Origin: Tautonia plasticadhaerens
Lineage (GTDB): Bacteria; Planctomycetota; Planctomycetia; Isosphaerales; Isosphaeraceae
Assembly (NCBI RefSeq): GCF_007752535.1
Contig: NZ_CP036426.1
Coordinates: 6,324,001 to 6,388,000 of the forward strand
Reading direction: 5' to 3'
DNA length: 64,000 bases
Positions 25,062 through 32,643 of the stretch are shown here, in pieces. Position numbers and translations under genes: made by a program. How positions within the stretch are numbered: the first letter of the stretch is position 1; each line of letters starts with the position of its first letter. The notes beneath the pieces were generated by a model that saw only the letters and a list, made by a program, of their open reading frames with translations, did not search any database and was not told the origin of the DNA.

Positions 25062-26372
25062 ATGACCCCCCGCGCCGTCGACCTCATCCGCCGCAAGCGA
25101 CAGGGCGGCACCCTGGAACCGACCGAGATCCGGTGGCTGGTCGACGGCCTCTGCTCCGGCTCCGTCCCCGACTACCAGTGGGCCGCCCTGCTCATGGCCG
25201 TGATGTGGCGGGGGATGGACGCCGAGGAGACCGAGGCGCTGACCCATGCCATGATGCACTCCGGCACGATCGTCGACCTGTCGATGATCCCCGGCCGGAA
25301 GGTGGACAAGCACAGCACCGGGGGCGTCGGCGACAAGACCTCGCTCGTCCTCGCCCCGATCGTCGCCTCCTGCGGCCTCCCCGTGCCCATGGTCTCCGGC
25401 CGGGGGCTCGGCCACACCGGGGGGACGCTCGACAAGCTGGAGTCGATCCCCGGCTTCGACATCCACCTCGACCTCGACGGCTACAAGCGTGTCCTGGCCG
25501 ACTGCGGGCTCGTCCTCATCGGCCAGACCCCCGAGATCGCCCCGGCCGACAAGCGGATCTACGCCTTGCGCGACGCGACCGCCACCGTCGAGTCCATCCC
25601 GCTGCTCACCTCCTCGATCCTCTCCAAGAAGCTCGCCGAGGGGATCGACGGCCTCGTGCTCGACGTGAAAACCGGCGACGGCGCCTTCATGGAGTCGCTC
25701 GACGACTCCCGGGCCCTAGCCGAGTCGCTCTGCCGCATCGGTCGGGGGCTGGGAAAGGAGGTCGTCGCCCTGATCACCCGGATGGACCAGCCGCTCGGCA
25801 AGGCCGTCGGCAACGCCGTCGAGGTGGCCGAATGCGTCCGGGTCCTCCGGGGCGAGGGCCCCGAGGACCTCCGGGACCTCTCCATCGCCCTCGCCGCCGA
25901 GATGCTCGTGCTCGGCGGCGTGGCCGAATCGCTCGAAGACGGGACCGAGCTGTGCTTCCGATCGATCACCACGGGCGCCGCCCTCGACCACTTCCGGCGC
26001 GTCGTCGAGGCCCAGGGGGGAGACCCCCGGGCGGTCGACGACCTGACCCGGCTCCCCGTGCCGACCGTCCTCCGGGACGTGCCCTCCCCGAGCGCGGGGG
26101 TCGTCACCTCCTGCTGGGCCCGGCCGATCGGCCACGCGGCCATGCTCCTCGGCGCCGGGAGGGCCCGGGCCGAGGACGCCATCGACCCCGCCGTCGGCAT
26201 CCTCCTGCACAAGAAGCTCGGCGACCGGGTCGCCGAGGGGGAGCCCCTGTGCACCGTCCTCGCCAACGCCGAAGGCCCCGTGCTGGACCGGGCGCTCGCC
26301 GAGGTCGCCGCCGCGTTCGAGGTCGGCGACGGCCCCGTGACGGTTCCCGACCTGATCGTTGAGCGCCTCTGA
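25062..26372 (+). CDS. deoA: thymidine/pyrimidine-nucleoside phosphorylase
   Basis: Phosphorolyses pyrimidine nucleosides to base and (deoxy)ribose-1-phosphate. 436 aa. It shows the helical N-terminal domain (AVDLIRRKRQGG), the phosphate site DKHSTGGVGDKTS and the family signature SGRGLGHTGGTLDKLESIPG. It also has YALRDATATVESIPLL and the C-terminal GILLHKKLGDRVAEGEPL. The ATG at 25062 has GGAG upstream, and longer in-frame starts add only Arg/Pro-rich sequence. The family cannot be split by eye into thymidine-specific DeoA and broad Pdp. Confidence 0.94.
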   Translation: MTPRAVDLIRRKRQGGTLEPTEIRWLVDGLCSGSVPDYQWAALLMAVMWRGMDAEETEALTHAMMHSGTIVDLSMIPGRKVDKHSTGGVGDKTSLVLAPIVASCGLPVPMVSGRGLGHTGGTLDKLESIPGFDIHLDLDGYKRVLADCGLVLIGQTPEIAPADKRIYALRDATATVESIPLLTSSILSKKLAEGIDGLVLDVKTGDGAFMESLDDSRALAESLCRIGRGLGKEVVALITRMDQPLGKAVGNAVEVAECVRVLRGEGPEDLRDLSIALAAEMLVLGGVAESLEDGTELCFRSITTGAALDHFRRVVEAQGGDPRAVDDLTRLPVPTVLRDVPSPSAGVVTSCWARPIGHAAMLLGAGRARAEDAIDPAVGILLHKKLGDRVAEGEPLCTVLANAEGPVLDRALAEVAAAFEVGDGPVTVPDLIVERL

Positions 26373-26692
26373 GCCCTCGCCGACCCGGGAATCCCAGGCC
26401 CCCTCCGACTCCGGCCGGGCTCGGCATCCCCCCCGGCCTCGCGGCCCCCCTCGGAATCGATCCCCGCCCCGATCGGCGTCCCGGTCCGCATCACCGAAAT
26501 TCCGGGTGACTGCCGAGCCCCGATTCCCCGATGTTATCGTCGTCGTCCTCCCGATCCTCCCCCGCTCGCAACGGCATCACGGAATCACCCAAGCGATGAA
26601 TTTGCGCCCGCCGAACCTCGCCCCCGGCTCGTTCCCCTTGACGAAGCCGGTCCCGCCGGCATCCGCCCGATCCGATGCGGCCTGGTGCGCGG

Positions 26693-26724
26693 AACGAAGC
26701 CAATCGCCCGGCGGAGCGAACCCA
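26693..26724. repeat. 32-base interspersed repeat, copy 1
   Basis: The copy begins AACGAAGCCAATCGC and ends CGGAGCGAACCCA. The second copy is at 26930-26961 in the same orientation with two mismatches in the middle. Neither copy is palindromic. Confidence 0.7.
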
Positions 26725-26929
26725 AATCCGAATCCAGAATCCCCATCCCCATCACAACTTACGACGAAATCCCCCGGCCGCACCTGCGCGCACCGGTCCC
26801 GTGTCGCCCGGCGCACCGCCCCCCGTTCGCCCCTCGACCCGAGGCCAGAGACGGGCCCAGTCGCCGTTCGCCCCAGCCTCCCGACATTCGCCCTAAAAGG
26901 GCCGACCCGGGAGACCGCGGTTCGAACGA

Positions 26930-26961
26930 AACGAAGCCAATCGCGCGACGGAGCGAACCCA
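26930..26961. repeat. 32-base interspersed repeat, copy 2
   Basis: Same orientation as the copy at 26693-26724, 237 bases apart start to start, 30 of 32 bases identical. It is followed by a stretch of low GC leading to the nucleoside transporter gene. Confidence 0.7.
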
Positions 26962-27092
26962 TTTGATTTTCCCGAGACCATTATCCGATTGATAGTTACG
27001 CCGAAATGACCCCCGGGGCAGCAAGCGCACCGACCGCGTCCCGTCCCCGGATCGCCACGTCCATCCCGAATCCACCAGGGAGCCGACCGCCC

Positions 27093-28493
27093 ATGGTCCG
27101 ATCGCTGCGATTGCTTCCCCTGATCGTCGCGCTGCTTTCGGGCGGCGCCACGGCCCAGGAGGCCGGGGCCGGGGGGACGCAGGACCCGAACCCGTCTGGA
27201 ATCTCGGTCGACGCCGACGGGGAGGTGGCGGGGCCCGGCATCGGGTGGGGCAAGGCCCAGGGGGTTCTCGGGATCCTGGTCTTCCTGGGGATCGCGGCGG
27301 CATGCTCGGAGAATCGCCGGGCGATCTCGGCCCGGACGGTCCTCCCCGGGCTCGGGCTCCAGGTCGCGCTGGGGCTGCTGCTGATCCTGGTCCCGGCCGG
27401 GCGGCGGGCGATGCAGGCGGCCTCGGCGTTCGTGGTCCTGATCCTGGACTGCGCGGTCACCGGGGCGGAATTCGTGTTCGGCCCGCAGCTGGTCGACCCG
27501 GGGGGCCCGGCGGGGTTCGTCTTCGCGTTCAGGGTCCTGCCGACGGTCATCTTCGTGGCGGCCCTCTTCGCGGTGCTCTACCAGGTCGGCGTCATGCAGG
27601 TGGTCGTCCGGGGATTCGCCCGGGTGATGGCCCGGCTGCTCGGCTCCAGCGGGGCCGAGTCGCTGAACGTTGCGGCCTCCCTGTTTTTGGGTCAGACCGA
27701 GGCCCCGCTGACGATCCGGCCCTTCCTGGCGGGGCTGACGCGGTCGGAACTGATGGTGGTGATGGTCTCGGGCATGGCGTTGGTGTCCGGGGGTGTCCTC
27801 GGGGCCTACATCGAGGCCGGGGCCGAGCCCGGGGCATTGTTGACGGCGATCCTGATGAATGCCCCGGCCTCGATCGTCCTGGCCAAGATCGTCGTGCCCG
27901 AGACCGACCGGCCCGAGACGCTCGGCCGGGTCGATGCCGACGCCTCCCCGAAGGACGCCAACGTCATCGATGCCGCCGCGAGGGGGACCCGGGAGGGCCT
28001 GCAACTGGCCCTGAATATCGCCGCGATCCTGATAACCTTCATCGCCCTGATCACCCTGGTCGACGCCGGGCTGCTCGCCCTCGGGGACGCCCTGGCCGAT
28101 TGGTCGGGCGGGCGGTTGCCGACGGAGGGCCTGTCGCTGGGGGCGATCCTCGGCGTCCTGCTCGCCCCGGCGGCCTGGCTGATCGGCGTCCCCTGGTCGG
28201 ATTGCGTGGAGGTCGGCGGCCTGCTCGGATCCCGGCTGGTCCTGAACGAGCTGGTGGCCTATGGGCAGCTCGGCGAGGCGGCCTCGCAATTGCTGCCGAG
28301 ATCGGGGACAATCGCCACCTTCGCCCTCTGCGGGTTCGCCAACCTCAGCTCGATCGGCATCCAGGTCGGCGGGATCGGCGCCCTGGTCCCGGAACGGAGG
28401 CCGGACCTCTCCCGGCTGGGCCTTCGGGCCCTGCTCGCGGCGACGCTCGCCAACTTCCTGACCGCCAGCATCACGGGGATCCTGCTCTCGTGA
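27093..28493 (+). CDS. concentrative nucleoside transporter, NupC/CNT family
   Basis: 466-aa inner-membrane symporter that imports nucleosides with H+ or Na+. After a signal-like helix (SLRLLPLIVALLSGG) and a short polar segment come about nine membrane helices. CNT signatures are VLPTVIFVAALFAVLYQVGV, FLGQTEAPLTIRPFL, MALVSGGVLGAYI and, near the end, FALCGFANLSSIGIQVGG. It is followed after 8 bases by a purine nucleoside phosphorylase gene, so uptake and cleavage are coupled. I prefer the ATG at 27093, which opens the signal-like helix, over one at 27006. Confidence 0.92.
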   Translation: MVRSLRLLPLIVALLSGGATAQEAGAGGTQDPNPSGISVDADGEVAGPGIGWGKAQGVLGILVFLGIAAACSENRRAISARTVLPGLGLQVALGLLLILVPAGRRAMQAASAFVVLILDCAVTGAEFVFGPQLVDPGGPAGFVFAFRVLPTVIFVAALFAVLYQVGVMQVVVRGFARVMARLLGSSGAESLNVAASLFLGQTEAPLTIRPFLAGLTRSELMVVMVSGMALVSGGVLGAYIEAGAEPGALLTAILMNAPASIVLAKIVVPETDRPETLGRVDADASPKDANVIDAAARGTREGLQLALNIAAILITFIALITLVDAGLLALGDALADWSGGRLPTEGLSLGAILGVLLAPAAWLIGVPWSDCVEVGGLLGSRLVLNELVAYGQLGEAASQLLPRSGTIATFALCGFANLSSIGIQVGGIGALVPERRPDLSRLGLRALLAATLANFLTASITGILLS

Positions 28494-28501
28494 GGACGTC
28501 G

Positions 28502-29353
28502 ATGCTCTATTCAAAGGCCTCGGCGGCCGCCGAGGCCGTCGCCCGCCGGGCCCCGGGCCACATCGACGTCGGGGCCGTGCTCGGCTCCGGCCTGGGGGGG
28601 CTGGCCGACCGGCTGGCCGACCCGGTGGTGATCCCGTACGAGGAGATCCCCCACTTCCCCGCGCCGACGGTCCCCGGCCATGCCGGCCGCCTGCGGATCG
28701 GCTCGATCGGCGGGTCGAGGGTCGCCATGTTCCAGGGCCGCTTCCACCACTACGAGGGGCACGACCTGGACGCCGTGACCTTCCCCATCCGCGTCCTGCA
28801 GCGGCTCGGCGTCCCCCGGCTGGTCCTCACGGCGGCGACCGGGGGAATCCGCGACGACCTCGGCCCCGGCTCGATCGTCTGCCTCTCCGACCACCTGAAC
28901 CTCCTGGGCCGGTCTCCGCTCCGGGGGGCGAATGACGACCGCCTCGGGCCCCGGTTCCCGGACCTGACCGAGGTCTATGCGTCCCGGCTCCGGTCGATCG
29001 CCGTCGAGGAAGCCGCACGACTCGGCCTGCCCCTCCCGGAGGGCGTCTACGCCTGCCTCCCCGGGCCGACCTACGAGACCCCGGCGGAGATCCGGATGCT
29101 CCGCACGCTGGGGGCCGACGTCGTCGGCATGTCCACCGTCCCCGAGGCGATCGTCGCCCGACACGGCGGCCAGGAGGTGCTCGGCTTGGTGGTCGTCTCC
29201 AACTGGGCGGCCGGGATCAGCCCGGTCCCCCTCTCCCACGCCGAGGTCCTGGAGGCCAGCCACGCCGTCGGGGGCCGGCTCGCCGACCTCGTCGAGGCGG
29301 TCCTGCTCCGGCTCGCCTCCGACTCCCCACCACCCCGAACCGAAGCCCCCTGA
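28502..29353 (+). CDS. purine-nucleoside phosphorylase (class I, trimeric)
   Basis: Phosphorolyses purine nucleosides to base and pentose-1-phosphate. 283 aa. It shows VLGSGLGGLADRL, the phosphate-site GRFHHYEGH, LTAATGGI, LPGPTYETPAEIRML and VGMSTVPEAIVARHGG, then VVSNWAAGIS at the base-binding site. The ATG has GAGG 8 bases upstream; a GTG at 28490 that overlaps the transporter stop is also possible. It is the partner of the upstream nucleoside transporter. Confidence 0.94.
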   Translation: MLYSKASAAAEAVARRAPGHIDVGAVLGSGLGGLADRLADPVVIPYEEIPHFPAPTVPGHAGRLRIGSIGGSRVAMFQGRFHHYEGHDLDAVTFPIRVLQRLGVPRLVLTAATGGIRDDLGPGSIVCLSDHLNLLGRSPLRGANDDRLGPRFPDLTEVYASRLRSIAVEEAARLGLPLPEGVYACLPGPTYETPAEIRMLRTLGADVVGMSTVPEAIVARHGGQEVLGLVVVSNWAAGISPVPLSHAEVLEASHAVGGRLADLVEAVLLRLASDSPPPRTEAP

Positions 29354-29378
29354 CCCGGCCGCCCCCAGGAGGAGACCG

Positions 29379-29780
29379 ATGCCCCCCCTTCGCCGACTCG
29401 CCCCCCTGCTCGCCCCGCCGTTGTTCTGCCTTGCCGGGTGCGGGAACCCGGCCGTCCCGGGCGACGAGCCCGTCCCCGATCCCCCCCAGTATGGCGCCGA
29501 GGCCGAGTCCGACGCCGTCCCGGTCGCGGAGCCCGGACCCGACGACCCCGCACACGCCGACCCCGACCGGCCCCCCCTTGAGGAGGATGTCACCGACGGC
29601 GCCGGAGAGACCGTCGACATCGAAGACGAGCCCGACGCCTTCATCCTCAACCCGCCCAGTGACCTGGACGACCGGCCTCCCGCGGGGGAGTCGGCGTCTT
29701 CGGCCGGGGCACCGACCGACGAGGAACCGGCCCCGTCCGAACCCCCAACCGTCGACGAAGCCGGCGTCGAGCGACCATGA
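29379..29780 (+). CDS. small acidic lipoprotein
   Basis: 133 aa. The signal peptide ends in the lipobox CLAGC (Cys at residue 21), so it should be lipid-anchored. The rest is a low-complexity, strongly acidic Pro/Glu/Asp/Ala-rich chain with no recognisable domain, probably disordered. An excellent AGGAGGAG ribosome site precedes the ATG. It follows the purine phosphorylase gene by 25 bases and may be its co-transcript. Function unknown. Confidence 0.75.
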   Translation: MPPLRRLAPLLAPPLFCLAGCGNPAVPGDEPVPDPPQYGAEAESDAVPVAEPGPDDPAHADPDRPPLEEDVTDGAGETVDIEDEPDAFILNPPSDLDDRPPAGESASSAGAPTDEEPAPSEPPTVDEAGVERP

Positions 29781-29871
29781 CTCCTCCACCGCCGGGCCCG
29801 CCGTCGCCCGGGAAACCGAGCGGTGCGTGCCCCGGAGGTTGGGGGGCGGCCTCGGTCGGGGGCCTCCCGGC

Positions 29872-31242
29872 TCATCGCCCCTCGTAGGCCCGGTCGAGCA
29901 GGTCGATCGGGTGCTCCACCTCGATCCCGCTGCCGAATTCCTTCGCCTTGCGGGCGATCTGGAGGATGCAACCGACGTTGCCGGTGACGACCGCCTCGGC
30001 CCCGGTGGCGAGGATGTGATCCATCTTGCGTCGGCCGAGTCGCTCCGACATCTCCGGCTCGGTCAGGTTGTACGTCCCGGCGGCCCCGCAGCAGATCTCC
30101 GTCTCCTCCAGCGGCACCAGCTCCAGCCCCGGGATCATCTCGAGCAATTGCCTCGGCTGGGCGCGGACCTTCTGGGCATGGGCGAGGTGGCAGGCGTCGT
30201 GATAAGTCACTTTGCGGTACGGGACCGGGTGCTCCGGGGCGATCGGCCCGAGCTGCACCAGGTACTCGGAGACGTCCTTGACCTTGGCCGCGAACTTCGA
30301 GGCCCGCTCCCGATCGGCCTCCGGCAGCAGGTGACCGTAGTCCTTGAGCATCGCCCCGCAGCCGGCCGCATTGACGATGATCGCGTCGACCGAGTCCAGG
30401 TCGAAGGCGTCGAGGTTGGCCCGGGCCAGGTCGAAGGCCGGCCCCTCGATCCCCGAGTGGTAGTGGATCGCCCCGCAGCACGCCTGGGCCCGGGGCACGA
30501 CGACCTCGCAGCCGTTCCTCCGCAGGACCCGGGCCGTCGCGGCGTTCGTGTCCGGGAACATCGCGTCGGCGACGCAGCCCAGGAACAACGCCACCTTCGC
30601 CCGCTTCGGGCCGATCGGCGGCAGGACCTCGGGCAGCCTCGATCCGCCCCCGGAGAGCTTCGGCAGCATCGCCTGCAACCGTCGGAGCGTCGGCGGCAGC
30701 AGCTTCGTCAGGCCGATCCGCTCGGCGGCATCCAGCAGTCCGACCTTCTGCATCAGCCGGGCCGGGACCAGCGCCAGCCGGACCCGGTCGCCGTAGGGGA
30801 ACAGGTGCCGGAGGATCAGGGCCTGGAGCCAGCTCCGCTTGCCCGGCGGGGCCGACTGCTGCAACGCCACCTTGAACGGCTCGATGAGCTGCCCGTACTT
30901 CACGCCCGAGGGGCAGGCCGTCTCGCAGGCCCGGCAGTCGAGGCAGAGGTCCAGGTGGCGCCGGACCTCGTCGCTGGCCGAGAGGCGGCCATCGACGATT
31001 CCCCGCATCAGGTAGATCCGGCCCCGGGGGCCGTCATTCTCATTGCCGGTCTCGACGTAAGTGGGGCAGCTCGCGGTGCAGAGGCCGCAGTGGACGCATT
31101 CCTGGAAGCGTCGGTAGTCGATCTTCTCGGCCAGCCAGTCCAGGTCGACGCCGGCCTCGGTCGGCCGGGGGGCCTTGGAGGCCGCCGTCGGGTCGGCGCC
31201 GGGGGCGGATTCCGGCCGTTGGGAGGAGACGGCGGTGGTCAT
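29872..31242 (-). CDS. glcF: glycolate oxidase iron-sulfur subunit GlcF
   Basis: Electron-transfer subunit that passes electrons from glycolate (or lactate) oxidation to the membrane quinone pool. 456 aa from the chosen ATG. Two 4Fe-4S ferredoxin motifs are present, CVHCGLCTASCP and CLDCRACETACPSG. Two CCG-type motifs follow, QACCGAIHYHSG and EICCGAAGTYN. The conserved part begins at DLDWLAEKIDYRRFQ, so the ATG at 31242 and an in-frame one at 31326 (5 bases from the glcE end) are both possible; neither has a clear ribosome site. Last gene of the glc run. Confidence 0.93.
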   Translation of the reverse strand: MTTAVSSQRPESAPGADPTAASKAPRPTEAGVDLDWLAEKIDYRRFQECVHCGLCTASCPTYVETGNENDGPRGRIYLMRGIVDGRLSASDEVRRHLDLCLDCRACETACPSGVKYGQLIEPFKVALQQSAPPGKRSWLQALILRHLFPYGDRVRLALVPARLMQKVGLLDAAERIGLTKLLPPTLRRLQAMLPKLSGGGSRLPEVLPPIGPKRAKVALFLGCVADAMFPDTNAATARVLRRNGCEVVVPRAQACCGAIHYHSGIEGPAFDLARANLDAFDLDSVDAIIVNAAGCGAMLKDYGHLLPEADRERASKFAAKVKDVSEYLVQLGPIAPEHPVPYRKVTYHDACHLAHAQKVRAQPRQLLEMIPGLELVPLEETEICCGAAGTYNLTEPEMSERLGRRKMDHILATGAEAVVTGNVGCILQIARKAKEFGSGIEVEHPIDLLDRAYEGR

Positions 31243-31330
31243 GGATCGGCTCGCAATCGATCGGAGGGGGTCGGGCGTCGGATCCGGCGTGGGGGGCGGG
31301 GCGCCGGGCATCGTCGCGGGGCCCATTGTA

Positions 31331-32581
31331 TCAGAGGAAGCGGCCCGGATTCATCGCCCCGGCGGGGTCGAGGGCCCGCTTGATCCTCCGGGCCAGCTCC
31401 CAGTCCCCCCTCGGGGCGCCCCAGACGCCGAGGCCGGCCTTGCGGTCCGTCGGGCATCTCGGCAAGGTCAGGTTCCCCTCGGCGGCGATCGCCCGCTCCC
31501 GGAGCCTCCCCACGTCGGCGACCAGGTCATCCTCGGGCGCGTCGGGCCTTGACAGCCCCCAGGCGATCCCGTTCCCGGCGTGGCACTGCACCGCCCAGTA
31601 CTCCGGATCGATGGCGTGGACGAATGCCGGGAGTGCCGAGGGGACCAGGGTCGCCTTGAATGTAAACGTCGTCCCGGTCGCCGGATGCCCGACCAGCGCG
31701 GCCCAGAGGCGATCCGCCCCCTCGGCCCGCACCGCGACCCGGCCCGAATCTCCCACCAGTTCTCCCCCCAGGGCGTCCACCTGCCAGGAGACGACCTCGG
31801 CCGAACCCTCCAGCCCGATGGCCAGCACCGCACCGCCGGCCGGGAGGTCCAGGCCCGCCTCCCTCGCGATCGCCGCCGCCGCCGGCCGGTTGAGCAGCTC
31901 GACGGCCACGGGACGCGACCTCGAGGCGTTCAGGGCCCCGAGCACCGACTCGACCTTGGCCGCCCACGTCCAGCTCGACCAGACGATCGCCGAGGTCTCC
32001 GGCCGGGGTCGGGTCTTGAGGGTCAGCTCGGCGATCACCCCGAGGCTGCCCATCGACCCGGTCAGGAGCTTCGGGAAGTCGTACCCGGCGACGTTCTTCA
32101 CGACCCGTCCCCCGCCCCGGATCAGCTCCCCGGTCGATGAGGCGAAGGCGATGCCGAGGATCTGGTCCCGGGGCCTCCCCAGTCCGAACCGCCTCGGGCC
32201 GCTCGAATCGGTGGCGAAGACGCCGCCGATCGTGGCCCGTTCGGGGTGGGGGGCCTCCAGCGTGAGGCGTTGCCCCTCGGCGGCGAGGGCCTGACGGAGC
32301 CGGTCGAGGGTGACGCCCGACTCGACGGTGATCGTCATGTCGGCGGCCGGGTAGTCGACCACCCGGTCCAGGCCGGTGGTGTCCAGGATCGTGCCGGGCC
32401 GGTCGGGGACGCCGCCGCATTCGATCGCCGTCCTGCCCCCCTGGGGGTAGATCGCCGAGCCCTCGGCGGTCAGCCGGCCGAGGGCCTCGGCAAGGGAGTC
32501 TCGGCTGTCGGGCCGCTCGACGGCCGAGGCGTACCGGTGGTCACCGAGGGGCAGGTCGTTGGGGGCGTCGGGCCAGTTCAT
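31331..32581 (-). CDS. glcE: glycolate oxidase FAD-binding subunit GlcE
   Basis: FAD-linked subunit of the glycolate dehydrogenase complex, 416 aa. The PCMH-type FAD domain shows SAIYPQGGRTAIECGG, the pyrophosphate loop ATIGGVFATDSSGPRRFG and RVVKNVAGYDFPKLLTGSMG, followed by the substrate-side domain. It lies between the histidine kinase gene (62 bases upstream) and glcF. Confidence 0.93.
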   Translation of the reverse strand: MNWPDAPNDLPLGDHRYASAVERPDSRDSLAEALGRLTAEGSAIYPQGGRTAIECGGVPDRPGTILDTTGLDRVVDYPAADMTITVESGVTLDRLRQALAAEGQRLTLEAPHPERATIGGVFATDSSGPRRFGLGRPRDQILGIAFASSTGELIRGGGRVVKNVAGYDFPKLLTGSMGSLGVIAELTLKTRPRPETSAIVWSSWTWAAKVESVLGALNASRSRPVAVELLNRPAAAAIAREAGLDLPAGGAVLAIGLEGSAEVVSWQVDALGGELVGDSGRVAVRAEGADRLWAALVGHPATGTTFTFKATLVPSALPAFVHAIDPEYWAVQCHAGNGIAWGLSRPDAPEDDLVADVGRLRERAIAAEGNLTLPRCPTDRKAGLGVWGAPRGDWELARRIKRALDPAGAMNPGRFL

Positions 32582-32643
32582 CTCGCGCTCGTCGGGGATC
32601 GGGGGGAAATCGAGATCGGTGGAGAGCGGGGCGGCGGGGCGAC

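Larger units (their letters stand above)
26373..27092. other. 720-base gene-free region with a duplicated 32-base element
   Basis: No convincing gene lies between the pyrimidine phosphorylase and the transporter. Both strands carry only Arg/Pro/Ser-rich open frames. It holds two copies of a 32-base repeat, a small GCCCT-AAA-AGGGC hairpin at about 26890-26903, and an AT-richer patch at 26961-27000 that may contain the transporter promoter, though no clean boxes are seen. Confidence 0.6.

Noticed and set aside
23324-26362. 1012-residue plus-strand frame across upp, the PEP-CTERM gene and the pyrimidine phosphorylase
   Set aside because: Arg/Pro-rich throughout and in the wrong frame for three recognisable genes.
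26577-28514. 645-residue minus-strand frame opposite the nucleoside transporter
   Set aside because: Gln/Asp/Arg/Pro-rich antisense shadow, while the plus strand codes for a clear CNT transporter.
31325-31330. TACAAT on the minus strand at the glcE-glcF junction as an internal promoter
   Set aside because: No acceptable -35 box at 16-18 bases, and the gene order indicates a single transcript.
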